44,048 bases of DNA from Clostridia bacterium (GCA_012727745.1 JAAYGJ010000266.1:1-44048), one strand, 5' to 3'; numbered from the stretch's first letter, positions 24,905-34,053 are shown. Translations and numbers: made by a program. Notes: generated by a model from the sequence alone, not told the origin.

Positions 24905-25840
24905 TTATCCCCCTCTCTCCTCCTCGCGCCTTAATTGCTCCAGTATCGCAGTAAATATTGGCGGTAAAGGACTGGTAAATACCAGGCGTTCCCCTCGCAA
25001 GGGGTGCCGAAAGGCAAGGTAGCCGGCATGCAAAAGCTGCCCGTCTATTGCGAACGGGCACCTGCGGGGACCATACTTGGGATCGCCTACTAGCGGGTGA
25101 CCCAGATAAGCCATATGCACGCGAATCTGGTGGGTGCGCCCGGTTTCCAGCTTTACCTTTAACAGGGTATATTTATTAAATCGCTCCAGAACCTGGTAGT
25201 GAGTGCAGGCCGGCCGAGAATTCTTTAACGTAACTGCCATTCGCTTCCGGTCAACAGGGTGCCTGCCAATAGGAGCTTCAATGCGCCCCCGGGGACTGGA
25301 CACAACTCCATGGACTAGCGCCTGGTAAACCCTCTCAACCGTACGGGCTTTGATTTGCGCTGCCAGGTCCCGGTGGGCTGTGTCAGTTTTGGCCACCACC
25401 AGGAGCCCTGACGTATCTTTGTCCAGGCGGTGCACTATACCCGGGCGCAAGATCCCGTTAATTCCCGACAAATTGGTACAATTGTAAAGCAAAGCGTTAA
25501 CCAGGGTACCCTGCCTGCTGCCGGGGGCAGGGTGCACCACCATACCCCGGGGTTTGTTGACGACAATAATGTAATCGTCCTCATAAAGAATATCCAACGG
25601 TATGGGCTCCGGTACTGCTTCCAACTGTGTCGGCGGCGGTATATGCAGCCGGATTTTTTCCCCGCCCCGCAGGCGGTAATTGGCTTTGAGGCAACTTTTT
25701 CCGTCCAGGCTGAGCTCGCCCTCACTTATTAACTGTTGAAGGCGTGAACGGGAAAGTTCAGGCAAACGAGCCGCCAGCCAGGCATCGAGACGTTTTCCAC
25801 TTGCCTCCGGGGGTACTTCTATCGCAAAAATATCACTCAT
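24905..25840 (-). CDS. rluD: Ribosomal large subunit pseudouridine synthase, RluD family
   Basis: The enzyme isomerises uridine to pseudouridine in 23S rRNA. An S4-like RNA-binding domain occupies the N-terminus (KRLDAWLAARLPELSRSRLQ) and the catalytic aspartate lies in HRLDKDTSGLLVVAKT. RTHQIRVHMAYLGHPLVGD is the RluA-family C-terminal motif. ATG 25840 overlaps the lspA stop (ATGA) and has GGGGAG upstream; a longer frame to 25885 is less likely. The product is 311 residues. lspA-rluD adjacency is conserved in Firmicutes (B. subtilis lspA-ylyB). Confidence 0.95.
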   Translation of the reverse strand: MSDIFAIEVPPEASGKRLDAWLAARLPELSRSRLQQLISEGELSLDGKSCLKANYRLRGGEKIRLHIPPPTQLEAVPEPIPLDILYEDDYIIVVNKPRGMVVHPAPGSRQGTLVNALLYNCTNLSGINGILRPGIVHRLDKDTSGLLVVAKTDTAHRDLAAQIKARTVERVYQALVHGVVSSPRGRIEAPIGRHPVDRKRMAVTLKNSRPACTHYQVLERFNKYTLLKVKLETGRTHQIRVHMAYLGHPLVGDPKYGPRRCPFAIDGQLLHAGYLAFRHPLRGERLVFTSPLPPIFTAILEQLRREEERGG

Positions 25841-26289
25841 AGCCAGCTCCCCTGTTTGCCGCCTGAAGCGAGGATCTGCCAGCATAAAAGAATAACCCCG
25901 CTGACAACAGCCATATCAGCCAGGTTAAATACCGGCCAAATGCGGAAATCAAGAAAATCAATAACATAACCGAAACGCAAACGGTCAATTAAATTGCCAA
26001 CCGCCCCGCCCAACATTAACGCCAGGGCCAAGCGCACTATCATTTGTCCCGGAGGCAAATAGAGGTAAGTAAACACGATAAGTATCACTACCGCCAGGGT
26101 TACCCCGATAAACAACCAGGTTTTATTGGCAAACAAGCCAAAAGCTGCGCCCGGGTTGTTAACGTAAGTTATATGAAAAATAGACTCTATTACCGGTAAG
26201 CTCTGATTGGGCACCATGTTGGTGCGTATAATATATTTGCTAAGCTGGTCAACTGCCAGGACCAATATTACCAACAGAGCAAAAGGCAA
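25837..26289 (-). CDS. lspA: Lipoprotein signal peptidase (signal peptidase II)
   Basis: LspA cleaves the signal peptide from diacylated prolipoproteins in the membrane. The 150-residue protein has four hydrophobic segments. The catalytic aspartates are in GNLIDRLRFGYVIDFLDF and FNLADMAVVSG, and VNNPGAAFG is also conserved. The start is TTG 26289, with GGGGGG seven bases upstream. The 150 bases between it and the yteA-like gene hold no clear gene. Confidence 0.96.
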   Translation of the reverse strand: MPFALLVILVLAVDQLSKYIIRTNMVPNQSLPVIESIFHITYVNNPGAAFGLFANKTWLFIGVTLAVVILIVFTYLYLPPGQMIVRLALALMLGGAVGNLIDRLRFGYVIDFLDFRIWPVFNLADMAVVSGVILLCWQILASGGKQGSWL

Positions 26290-26441
26290 ATTAATCCCCC
26301 CAGGAATAATATGCTTTCAGGTTTTGTCCCAGCCTATAATTCTATGCCTGTCTATGCCTGCAGGCCGGAAGCTGCTAATACTGACCATATCATACCATGT
26401 TAGGCAGCAGGGGTAAACTGTCCTGGCAGCATCTGCCATTG

Positions 26442-27188
26442 CTATTGTCCGGCTTTGCCGCTGTTATCCACCCGGTCCCAGCCAGCCTGGCCAACTTCTG
26501 TTTCTGCCGGGCTGCTCTCGTCAGCGATGTAGGCACCGGTATCTTCATAAAACATGCCGTCAGCACCCTTATAGTAAGCTATCTCTTCAACGCTCTCCAC
26601 ATTACCCTGGTCCTCACTCAGGTCCAGCGGACCGTAGTAGGAACCACTGCGGGATTCAGAAGCATGTTCTAATGTCTGGCCCAGTTCCTGCCAAACATCC
26701 TCCCCGTCATACTGAATTGCCTCTTCTTCGTCAGACTGTATCTCTCCCGGCTCAAAAGTCTGACCGCCAAAGGGTGGCAAAATCACCTTTTCCTCGATAG
26801 GGCGCGAATCTCTTTCCTCCCTTTGTTCCCTTTTTTGCCGACACTCCAGGCACAGGGTAGTTTCCGGGACGGCCTCCAGGCGTTCCAGGGAAATTTCCCG
26901 GCCACAGTCCTGGCAGTAGCCATAAGTTCCTTTGCTGATGCTCGCCAGGGCGTCGTTAATTTTTTGTAATTGGATCTGCAGGTTATCACGCAGTGCCAGG
27001 TCTTTGCTGCGTTCGAATACTTCACTACCAAGATCCCCGGGATGATTGTCATAACGGGACAGTTCCTGAGTAGTTTCAAACAGGGACTCTCCCAGTCCAT
27101 CCTCATTAAGGGAACGGACTAATTCCTCCAGCCTGGCTTTTTCCGCCAGCAGCTGCTGGCGGAAGCGATTGCTAGTCGCCGCATCCAT
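26442..27188 (-). CDS. yteA: TraR/DksA-type zinc finger protein, YteA family
   Basis: The 248-residue protein has a helical N-terminus and the conserved HPGDLGSEVFERSKDLAL near residue 49. A C4 zinc finger, CQDCGREISLERL...CLEC, lies near residues 93-120, and a long acidic C-terminal half follows. This is the layout of the YteA family, annotated as sporulation-associated, and its position between ileS and lspA equals that of B. subtilis YlyA. YlyA is reported to act on forespore sigma-G transcription, so a polymerase-binding role is plausible. AGGAGG eight bases before the ATG gives strong translation. Confidence 0.88.
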   Translation of the reverse strand: MDAATSNRFRQQLLAEKARLEELVRSLNEDGLGESLFETTQELSRYDNHPGDLGSEVFERSKDLALRDNLQIQLQKINDALASISKGTYGYCQDCGREISLERLEAVPETTLCLECRQKREQREERDSRPIEEKVILPPFGGQTFEPGEIQSDEEEAIQYDGEDVWQELGQTLEHASESRSGSYYGPLDLSEDQGNVESVEEIAYYKGADGMFYEDTGAYIADESSPAETEVGQAGWDRVDNSGKAGQ

Positions 27189-27203
27189 TGAGAATACCTC
27201 CTA

Positions 27204-27494
27204 TTAAATTTCTTGCTGAACCATACGTACTATCTCCGCTATCAGCTTGCCGATTACCGGCAGGTTTAACAGAGCCAACTCGCGAATAAGATAAATTACT
27301 ATTGCTCCCAGGATCGTAAAACCAATAGCAAGTCCCAACCCCCGGGCTACCCCCGCGACAAAATTTATCAGCAACAGCCGCCAGGGGCTGCGGTAAAGCT
27401 CGATCCATTCAGCCAGATTAGCTTTTTCAATGGCTGTTATTAGCTGCTGCATTTTTTTGACCAGCAAACTGTTCCCCGGTTCATCAGCCCGCAA
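27204..27494 (-). CDS. DUF5665 family membrane protein
   Basis: The 96-residue protein has an amphipathic N-terminus, the family segment YRSPWRLLLINFVAGVARGLG, and one or two membrane helices (LAIGFTILGAIVIYLIREL). Function is unknown. It is the first gene of the unit reading toward lspA, placed 15 bases before the yteA-like gene. The start is TTG 27494 (GAGGGGAAGAG upstream) or a TTG nine codons later with GGGG at better spacing. Confidence 0.85.
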   Translation of the reverse strand: MRADEPGNSLLVKKMQQLITAIEKANLAEWIELYRSPWRLLLINFVAGVARGLGLAIGFTILGAIVIYLIRELALLNLPVIGKLIAEIVRMVQQEI

Positions 27495-27560
27495 TTTTTT
27501 CTCTTCCCCTCTCTACACCTTAATATTATGTAGCTTGCCCCCTGCCCCGGGCCTTATAAC

Positions 27561-27591
27561 AAAAATCCTGCGTCAAGGACGCAGGATTTTT
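27561..27591 (-). terminator. Perfect intrinsic terminator overlapping the end of pduL
   Basis: AAAAATCCTGCGTC (27561-27574) and GACGCAGGATTTTT (27578-27591) are exact complements around a three-base loop. On the - strand the second arm ends in TTTTTGTT. The upstream arm is the last codons of pduL, whose TGA lies in the apex of the hairpin. It would end transcripts coming from ileS-pduL before DUF5665. Confidence 0.85.
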
Positions 27592-28196
27592 ACTCGGTCA
27601 CCGTTGGCCAGCAAGGCTGCATTGGCCTCGTCAGTATCAAGATGCAACTCCAGAACATAAGTCTCTTTTGTGCGGATTATAACATTATTTAAAATCATCC
27701 CCCTGGGACCGGGAACCAGTACTTGAACTACTTGATCGTTATGAAGTTTCAACTCAGCAGCCCGTTCCGGCTCCATATGGATATGACGGGCCGCCAGAAT
27801 GACACCCCGGGGTAGGTTAACCGCCCCAGCCGGACCTACCACTACAACTCCGGGAGTGCCGTCAAGATCGCCCGAATCCCTGATTGGCGGGCGCAAACCC
27901 AGGCGATAAGCATCAGTCATGGCTACTTCCACCTGGGTATATTCCCGCAACGGGCCCAGTACCCGCACACTTTCCAATACTCCCCGGGGGCCGACAATAG
28001 TAACCGTCTCGTTGGCAGCAAATTCTCCCTTCTGGCTGAGTTCCTTTTTAACTGTAAACTCATAGCCAGCTCCAAATAGAGCGTCGGCCTCAGCACGGCT
28101 AAGATGTATATGCCGGCCGGAAACGCCGACGGGGACCTCCACGGGCAAAAACGCGTCAGTCGCGTGCTCTCTCACCAACCCGGTCCATCCTTTCAT
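27573..28196 (-). CDS. pduL: PduL-type phosphate acyltransferase
   Basis: PduL interconverts acyl-CoA and acyl phosphate (acetyl or propanoyl) and is unrelated to classical Pta. Zinc ligands are in VGVSGRHIHLS near residue 24 and AARHIHM near residue 135, with LELHLDTDEANA near the end; the length of 207 is typical. There is no bacterial microcompartment gene nearby and no clear encapsulation peptide, so it probably serves acetate energy metabolism as in acetogens. The ATG 28196 lacks a ribosome site; TTG 28178, with AAAGGA upstream, is an alternative start. The stop lies inside a terminator hairpin. Confidence 0.93.
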   Translation of the reverse strand: MKGWTGLVREHATDAFLPVEVPVGVSGRHIHLSRAEADALFGAGYEFTVKKELSQKGEFAANETVTIVGPRGVLESVRVLGPLREYTQVEVAMTDAYRLGLRPPIRDSGDLDGTPGVVVVGPAGAVNLPRGVILAARHIHMEPERAAELKLHNDQVVQVLVPGPRGMILNNVIIRTKETYVLELHLDTDEANAALLANGDRVKILRP

Positions 28197-28218
28197 TAAA
28201 TAAACAGTACAAAGGATA

Positions 28219-28238
28219 GGTGGTGATAAGCCACCACT
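28219..28238 (-). terminator. Weak hairpin between ileS and pduL
   Basis: GTGGTG (28220-28225) and CACCAC (28232-28237) form a six-base-pair stem with a six-base loop. On the - strand it is followed by TATCCTTTGTACTGTTT. It could attenuate read-through from ileS into pduL. The rest of the 28197-28332 gap shows nothing else. Confidence 0.3.
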
Positions 28239-28332
28239 GGAGGAAATGAGTTATTCCCCCAGGTGCAAAAGCGGTATTTTTATTATTGCCCCGGTCCGGC
28301 TTTTTTATCAACTAGCGCTTCGCGGGCAATTC

Positions 28333-31107
28333 TTAGCGCAGCACCCCGACACAACGCTCACAAAGGTCAGGGTATTCTTTGTCCTGGCCAACGGTTTCGC
28401 TAACCATCCAGCAACGTTCACATTTAGCGCCAGCAGCTTTCTCAACAACAACAGCCAATTCCGGCATCTCGGCATCAATAAAGACCTGTGCCGGGGGTGC
28501 CTCTGCAGGAGTGTGGAGCTGCACTTGAGAAACAATAAATACTGTCGTCAGCTCATTTTCCAGAGGCTGTAGGAAACTATAAAGCTCAGCGTCAGGGTAG
28601 AGATGGACCGCTGCGTTTAAAGAGTTCCCCAGGCCCTGTTCCTGGCGAACTTTTTCTAGGGCCCGATCTACAGCATTCCGTATCTGAAGAATTCTCTCCC
28701 ATTTAGCGTGTAATTCATCATCTAGAAATTCTTCTTTAACCTGTGGCCAACTGGTCAGCTGAACGCTAACAGGCCTGTCGCCGTTCCCGGGCAGATGCTG
28801 CCAGATTTCTTCACTGGTAAAAGCCAGTACCGGCGTTAACAGTCTAGCCAGGACTTCAATGGTCTCATAAAGAACAGTCTGTGCCGAACGACGCCCTTTC
28901 GAGGCAGCGGGCCAGGTATAGAGCCGATCTTTAATTATATCCAGATAAATGGCACTTAAATCCACAGCACAGAAGTTATGAATAACATGATAGACTACAT
29001 GGAATTCATATTCATCATAGGCCCTGGTAACTCTGTCGATTAGGCGCTGGAGCCGGTCCATAGCCCAGCGGTCCAGTTCCAGCATCTCAGTGCGGCTTAC
29101 CCGGTCTTTTTCGGGAACAAAATCATAAAGGTTGGCCAGCAAAAAGCGACAGGTGTTACGGATTTTGCGATATGCCTCTGTAATCTGCTGCAAAATGTTA
29201 GGCGAAGCAGCTACATCGCGGCGGTAATCAGCCGAAGCCACCCACAGGCGCAAAATATCAGCGCCTTTTTGTTTGATAACATCAGCCGGGTCAATGCCGT
29301 TGCCCAGAGACTTGGACATCTTACGGCCTTCCTCGTCAACCAGGAAACCATGGGTCAGTACCTGGCGGTACGGTGCCTTGCCCCGGGTAGCCACCGCAGT
29401 GGACAGCGAGGAGTTAAACCAACCCCGGTGCTGGTCGCTCCCTTCCAGGTAGAGATCAGCCGGCCACCTCAGTTCGGGACGTTCCATCAGCACTGCCGCG
29501 TGGCTGGAGCCAGAATCAAACCACACGTCCATAATATCGGTTTCTTTGCGAAAATCCTGACTGCCGCACTCGGGACATTTTAACCCTGCCGGTACCAGTT
29601 CGTTCGCCTCACGGGCAAACCAGACGTTAGAACCGTGCTGGCGGAATAGTTGTTGCAAGTGGCTGATAGTGGCATCGTTAATAATTTCTTTGCCACACTG
29701 ATTACAGTAAAAGATGGGGATTGGTACCCCCCAGGTACGCTGGCGGGAAATACACCAGTCGCCCCTATCGGCCACCATGTTATAAATGCGATCCCGCCAC
29801 CAGGAAGGGATCCATTTTACTTCATTAATAGCCTCCAGAGCCTGCTGGCGAAATTTCTCAACCGAAGCAAACCATTGTTCCGTAGCCCTGAAGATAATTG
29901 GATGCTTGCAACGCCAGCAGTGGGGGTACTGGTGTTCCACAAAACTAAAATGGAGCAAAGCGCCTCGTTCTTCCAGTTCTTTAACCACCGCTTCATTGGC
30001 ATCCAGGACAAATAGTCCGGCAAACTGGCCGCCCTCGTCCGTAAATCGTCCCTGATCATCAAGGGGCGATATAATCGGCAGGTTGTATTTTTTACCAACC
30101 TCGTAGTCTTCAATACCGTGGCCGGGAGCCGTATGCACGCAGCCAGTACCCTGTTCCAGGGTTACATGGTCACCAAGAATAACCAACGATTCCCGTTCCA
30201 TCAGAGGATTGCGGCAGATTACTCCTTCCAACTCGGCGCCGCTAAAACTTGCCACTACCTGGTAATCTTCCTTACCAAAAGCAGCCATTACCTGTTGGTG
30301 CAGCTCCGCCGCCATCAGCAAACGTTCCTCACCGACCTGAATCAATAAATACTTAAACTCCGGATGCAAGCAGATAGCTACGTTGGCTGGCAGCGTCCAG
30401 GGGGTAGTAGTCCAGATAACGATTGAACTACCTTGAGCCTCAAATAGACCCTGGGCATCAATCACGGGGAACTTAACATAAATAGAAGGTGAACGGTGCT
30501 CGCCATATTCAACTTCCGCCTCGGCTAAGGCAGTCTCGCAATCTGTACACCAGTAAACCGGTTTGAGGCCTTTGTAAATACAACCTTTTTTAGCTATTTC
30601 ACCAAAGACGCCGATCTGTACAGCTTCATATTCTGGGCTGAGGGTTAGGTAAGGGTTGTCCCAATCGCCACGAACTCCCAGGCGTTTAAATTCTTCCCGC
30701 TGAATGTTGACATACTTTAGGGCAAAATCACGGCATTTATTGCGAAAATGAACAATATCTACAGCGTGGCGATTAAGGCTCAAGCTTTTTATAGCCTGCT
30801 GCTCGATGGGTAAGCCGTGGGTATCCCAACCCGGTACATAGGGTGCGTCATAACCGTTCATTGAATGATATTTGACGATAATATCTTTCAATATTTTGTT
30901 CAGCGTATGTCCCAGATGAATGTGACCGTTAGCATAGGGAGGTCCATCATGCAAGATAAATTTAGGCTTGCCTTTATTGGCTTCCTGGACCCGGGCATAA
31001 ATATCGTTTTCCTCCCATAATTTCATTATTTCTGGTTCTCGCTGAGGCAAGTTAGCCCGCATAGGGAATTTTGTTTGAGGTAAATTTAGAGTTTTACTAT
31101 AATCCAA
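28333..31107 (-). CDS. ileS: Isoleucyl-tRNA synthetase
   Basis: IleRS charges tRNA-Ile with isoleucine and edits valine. The 924-residue class I enzyme has the HIGH motif in PYANGHIHLGHTLNKILKD near residue 57 and KMSKSLGNGIDP near residue 595. The C-terminal zinc site CERCWMVSE...CERC marks the bacterial type that is usually mupirocin-sensitive. The start is TTG 31107; GGAGGAG lies at a long spacing upstream, and no other start gives the family N-terminus (DYSKTLNLPQTKFPMRANLP). The 88-base upstream gap is too short for a T-box leader, and I see no T-box sequence. It follows divIVA as in B. subtilis. Confidence 0.97.
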   Translation of the reverse strand: MDYSKTLNLPQTKFPMRANLPQREPEIMKLWEENDIYARVQEANKGKPKFILHDGPPYANGHIHLGHTLNKILKDIIVKYHSMNGYDAPYVPGWDTHGLPIEQQAIKSLSLNRHAVDIVHFRNKCRDFALKYVNIQREEFKRLGVRGDWDNPYLTLSPEYEAVQIGVFGEIAKKGCIYKGLKPVYWCTDCETALAEAEVEYGEHRSPSIYVKFPVIDAQGLFEAQGSSIVIWTTTPWTLPANVAICLHPEFKYLLIQVGEERLLMAAELHQQVMAAFGKEDYQVVASFSGAELEGVICRNPLMERESLVILGDHVTLEQGTGCVHTAPGHGIEDYEVGKKYNLPIISPLDDQGRFTDEGGQFAGLFVLDANEAVVKELEERGALLHFSFVEHQYPHCWRCKHPIIFRATEQWFASVEKFRQQALEAINEVKWIPSWWRDRIYNMVADRGDWCISRQRTWGVPIPIFYCNQCGKEIINDATISHLQQLFRQHGSNVWFAREANELVPAGLKCPECGSQDFRKETDIMDVWFDSGSSHAAVLMERPELRWPADLYLEGSDQHRGWFNSSLSTAVATRGKAPYRQVLTHGFLVDEEGRKMSKSLGNGIDPADVIKQKGADILRLWVASADYRRDVAASPNILQQITEAYRKIRNTCRFLLANLYDFVPEKDRVSRTEMLELDRWAMDRLQRLIDRVTRAYDEYEFHVVYHVIHNFCAVDLSAIYLDIIKDRLYTWPAASKGRRSAQTVLYETIEVLARLLTPVLAFTSEEIWQHLPGNGDRPVSVQLTSWPQVKEEFLDDELHAKWERILQIRNAVDRALEKVRQEQGLGNSLNAAVHLYPDAELYSFLQPLENELTTVFIVSQVQLHTPAEAPPAQVFIDAEMPELAVVVEKAAGAKCERCWMVSETVGQDKEYPDLCERCVGVLR

Positions 31108-31195
31108 TTGCTCTCGTCACTCCTCCTTAGCTCTCAAGGTCCTGACCCCATATTACCCGGCAATAATTAAAGGTATTTTTTTATTATAGTCATAA

Positions 31196-31717
31196 TCAAC
31201 CTGCCGGGTCAAGTTTTACCTTCTCTTCTGCCCCCTCAAGGAATTGCTGCTCATCCTCAATAAGAACAGAAGCTGCTGCTTCATCGTCGACGAATGTCTC
31301 CAGCTGGGCTTTCAGAAAGGAGCGAAAGCGCATTTTGAAAGCCGCTGTTTTAGCCTGCAGGTCGCTGTAGTAACGCTCCGCCTTTTCCACTTCGACCTGG
31401 GCCTGGTGGAGCATCTCTTTAACTTTATTTTCTGCTTCCTTAATAATCACTTCAGCTTCCCGCTGGGCATTCTGGCGCATTTCATCAGCCGTCTGCTGGG
31501 CCATAACCAGAGCTTGTTTAATTGTATTCTCTAGTTTATTGTAACGTTCTATTTCTTCGCTGAGACGCAAGTTCTTCTCCCGCAATTCTTGGTTTTCCCT
31601 GTAAACCTGGCCGTAATCCCGCAACACCTGTTCCAGGAATTCATCTACCTCATTGCAATTATATCCGCGGAAAGAGCGGGAGAATTCTTTCTTATTAATA
31701 TCAAGGGGTGTTAACAC
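31196..31717 (-). CDS. divIVA: Cell division initiation protein DivIVA
   Basis: DivIVA binds curved membrane at poles and septa and organises division and sporulation partners. The N-terminal membrane-binding domain LTPLDINKKEFSRSFRGYN is followed by two coiled-coil blocks (about residues 30-65 and 75-140). GTG 31717 has GGAGG eight bases upstream, better than the GTG two codons earlier (31723), which is only two bases from it. The length is 173 residues. Confidence 0.95.
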   Translation of the reverse strand: MLTPLDINKKEFSRSFRGYNCNEVDEFLEQVLRDYGQVYRENQELREKNLRLSEEIERYNKLENTIKQALVMAQQTADEMRQNAQREAEVIIKEAENKVKEMLHQAQVEVEKAERYYSDLQAKTAAFKMRFRSFLKAQLETFVDDEAAASVLIEDEQQFLEGAEEKVKLDPAG

Positions 31718-31732
31718 TTTCACCGCCTCCTG

Positions 31733-32002
31733 TCATATGCCGCTGATTAATAAACCGATAATCAATCGCTGCACTAAATTTAAAAGCAAAACTGCTATAA
31801 TAGGAGAAAAGTCAATTGGCATGCTGGTCCGGGGCATCAAGTTGCGAATTGGTGCCAGCAGGGGTTCAGTCACTTCGTAGATAAAACGCATAACCGGATG
31901 GTTGGGGTTGTGTGGCACCCAGGACATCAAAATACGAGCAATGATTATCCAGCTGTAAACATCAAAAGCCGACCTGACCAGCATTATCAGTGTCATTTGC
32001 AT
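31733..32002 (-). CDS. ylmG: YggT family membrane protein
   Basis: The 89-residue protein has two hydrophobic segments and the family motif IIIARILMSWVPHNPNHPVMRF plus TEPLLAPIRNLMP. YlmG/YggT proteins are implicated in division and nucleoid or membrane organisation. It overlaps proC by ten bases and lies 15 bases before divIVA; AAGGAG precedes the ATG. Note that ylmH, normally between ylmG and divIVA, is absent. Confidence 0.93.
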   Translation of the reverse strand: MQMTLIMLVRSAFDVYSWIIIARILMSWVPHNPNHPVMRFIYEVTEPLLAPIRNLMPRTSMPIDFSPIIAVLLLNLVQRLIIGLLISGI

Positions 32003-32805
32003 AGGCTTTTCTCCTTACCTAAACTCTGAGATCTGAGGCTGGCCGCCTCGACTGCACGCATTATTGTTCCCCGGAAGCCCTGTTCCTCCAGAACCGCCAG
32101 GCCGGCAATAGTTGTCCCGGCAGGTGAGGCCACTCTGTCTTTTAAAACCGCCGGGTGTTCACCGGAAGCAAGCACCATCCGCGCTGAACCTAAAACCGTC
32201 TGCGCTGCCAGTTGCAGGGCTACCTGCCGGGCAAGCCCCTGTTTTACCCCAGCATCAGCCAGAGCTTCTATAAATAGATACACATAGGCGGGACCACTCC
32301 CGCTAAGCCCGGTAACGGCATCGAATTGTTCCTCCGGCAACACCAGGGCCTGGCCAACTGACCGAAAAATTGCCAGTGCTTTATCTAGGTCTGCCTGGCT
32401 CACATACTCATTTTTAGCCAGAGCAGCCATACCCTCCCCTACCAGAGAAGGAGTATTAGGCATCGCTCGCACCAGCGGCACCTCTCCTGCCAACCTGGCC
32501 AGCCGGGCCAGTGTCAGACCGGCAACAATAGAGATCACCAGTTTGCCTTTAAAATTAAGGCCTGACAGCACCTCATGGATGTTCTGGTGTTTTACTGCCA
32601 AAATAATTACCTCTGCTTTGTGCAGCAGTTCTTCCCGGCTGGCTACGGGCTCAAGGCCATATACTTGCTGCAAATGTTGCAAACGTTCTCTGCGAATATC
32701 GTAGGCAATAATCTGCGCCGGTGCAACCAGCCTGACCTTTAATAGACCGTCTATCAGGGCTTCAGCCATTGCACCGGCACCAAGAAAACCTATATTGAAC
32801 TCCAT
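31993..32805 (-). CDS. proC: Pyrroline-5-carboxylate reductase
   Basis: ProC makes proline from pyrroline-5-carboxylate with NAD(P)H. The Rossmann motif GFLGAGAMAEALIDGLL is at residues 6-22, VRAMPNTPSLVGEG is near residue 115, and the family signature is near residues 215-235 (HPAVLKDRVASPAGTTIAGL). The 270-residue length is standard. It sits between sepF and yggT, an arrangement also found in other Clostridia. Confidence 0.95.
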   Translation of the reverse strand: MEFNIGFLGAGAMAEALIDGLLKVRLVAPAQIIAYDIRRERLQHLQQVYGLEPVASREELLHKAEVIILAVKHQNIHEVLSGLNFKGKLVISIVAGLTLARLARLAGEVPLVRAMPNTPSLVGEGMAALAKNEYVSQADLDKALAIFRSVGQALVLPEEQFDAVTGLSGSGPAYVYLFIEALADAGVKQGLARQVALQLAAQTVLGSARMVLASGEHPAVLKDRVASPAGTTIAGLAVLEEQGFRGTIMRAVEAASLRSQSLGKEKSLCK

Positions 32806-32820
32806 TATCTAGTCCCCCTG

Positions 32821-33258
32821 TTAACTGCGTCCGGCTACCTTCAACCAATCAATATCTGTATTAATACTCTTTTCTGTGGCACCGCTTAAATCAATATTGC
32901 TGGAAGCAAATATAAAAATACCCCCGGTTATCCGCCGAACCTGCCCTCCCAGGGCAAAGGTAGCGCCGCTTAAAAAATCGATAATCCGCCTGGCTTCTTC
33001 AATAGGCAAGTCTTCCAAATTAACAATTAGGGGACGGAAATTTTTTAAATTCTCCGCCAACGACGCTGCTTCATCGAAAGACTGGGGGCGAGATATTACC
33101 AGACGGGTAGAATTACGCGTTGTAGGTAAACTTACCAGCTTGGCTTTACTGTTTCCCCGCGGGCGTGCCTCTGCCCATCTTTCGCGTTCGCTTAGCTCGG
33201 GCAGTTCATCTTCAGGCCCATACCCTAGCCAGTTTAAAATACCATCCCAAAAGGCCAC
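32821..33258 (-). CDS. sepF: Cell division protein SepF
   Basis: SepF anchors and bundles FtsZ at the membrane. The N-terminal amphipathic membrane helix is visible (MAFWDGILNWLGYG), then a linker and the SepF core (LVISRPQSFDEAASLAENLKN...VNLEDLP...RRIIDFLSGATFALGG). GTG 33258 is preceded by GGAGG six bases upstream; an in-frame GTG at 33267 overlaps that site. The product is 145 residues. The 33268-33363 gap is AT-rich without visible genes. Confidence 0.95.
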   Translation of the reverse strand: MAFWDGILNWLGYGPEDELPELSERERWAEARPRGNSKAKLVSLPTTRNSTRLVISRPQSFDEAASLAENLKNFRPLIVNLEDLPIEEARRIIDFLSGATFALGGQVRRITGGIFIFASSNIDLSGATEKSINTDIDWLKVAGRS

Positions 33259-33363
33259 ACAGTACACCTCCGCATATTAAAAGTTAAATGTGAAATTTGA
33301 GGTAAGAAATTGTAGAACCACTAAAATTAAAAAAATCCAAGACTGTTAAAATCTGTGCCTTAA

Positions 33364-34053
33364 CTAGTCCCGGGGACCGAAAATTGTGGTGCCGATCCGC
33401 ACCAGGTTGGCTCCTTCTTCGATTGCTACTTCAAAATCTGCACTCATTCCCATAGACAAATAAGGTAGCTCCCCCATTCCGGGTAAGCGCAGGGCTTCAA
33501 CCTCGCGGCGCAATTCAGCCAGGCGCCTGAAAACCGGCCGCACTTCCTCAGCATCAGTCGCCAGAGGTGCAACTGTCATCAGGCCACATACATTTAAAGC
33601 TTTATAGCCGGTTAGTTCTTTACAAAGGGGAATTAATGCTTCGGGAGCAACACCAAATTTAGTTTCTTCGCCAGCCACATTAACTTCAATTAATATGTTT
33701 ACCCTGGCTCCTGCCTGTCCGGCCCGCTTGTCCAGTTCCTGCGCCAGCCTGAGACTGTCCACAGAATGAATCATTGTCACTTTGTCCCATACCTGGCGCA
33801 CTTTATTGCGCTGCAGGTGTCCGATTAAATGCCAGTTAACCCCGGTGATGAAAGGCTGTTTGCGCAATAGTTCCTGGACCCTATTTTCGCCCAGTTCTTT
33901 AATTCCTGCGGCAACAGCTTCGCGGATAACATCAGGAGAAATTGTCTTAGTAACAGCTACCAGGGTACCGTCTTCCGGTTGTCGGCCACTTCTCCTGGCC
34001 GCTGCCGCTATTCTATCGCAGACCATTGCCACATTTTTTGCTAGGCCAGTCAT
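33364..34053 (-). CDS. yggS: YggS family PLP homeostasis protein
   Basis: YggS/YlmE (PLPBP) binds pyridoxal phosphate and buffers vitamin B6 and amino acid pools. The PLP lysine lies in LVAVTKT near residue 36, and IKELGENRVQEL, WHLIGHLQRNKV, and LSMGMSADFEVAIEEGANLVRIG are conserved blocks. The 229-residue length is normal. GGAGGGGG precedes the ATG. It is in its usual place ahead of sepF. Confidence 0.96.
   Translation of the reverse strand: MTGLAKNVAMVCDRIAAAARRSGRQPEDGTLVAVTKTISPDVIREAVAAGIKELGENRVQELLRKQPFITGVNWHLIGHLQRNKVRQVWDKVTMIHSVDSLRLAQELDKRAGQAGARVNILIEVNVAGEETKFGVAPEALIPLCKELTGYKALNVCGLMTVAPLATDAEEVRPVFRRLAELRREVEALRLPGMGELPYLSMGMSADFEVAIEEGANLVRIGTTIFGPRD

Noticed and set aside
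26341..26360. Tandem 10-base repeat (TCTATGCCTG twice)
   Set aside because: Only two copies in a short non-coding gap; no spacing or context suggests a CRISPR or binding array.
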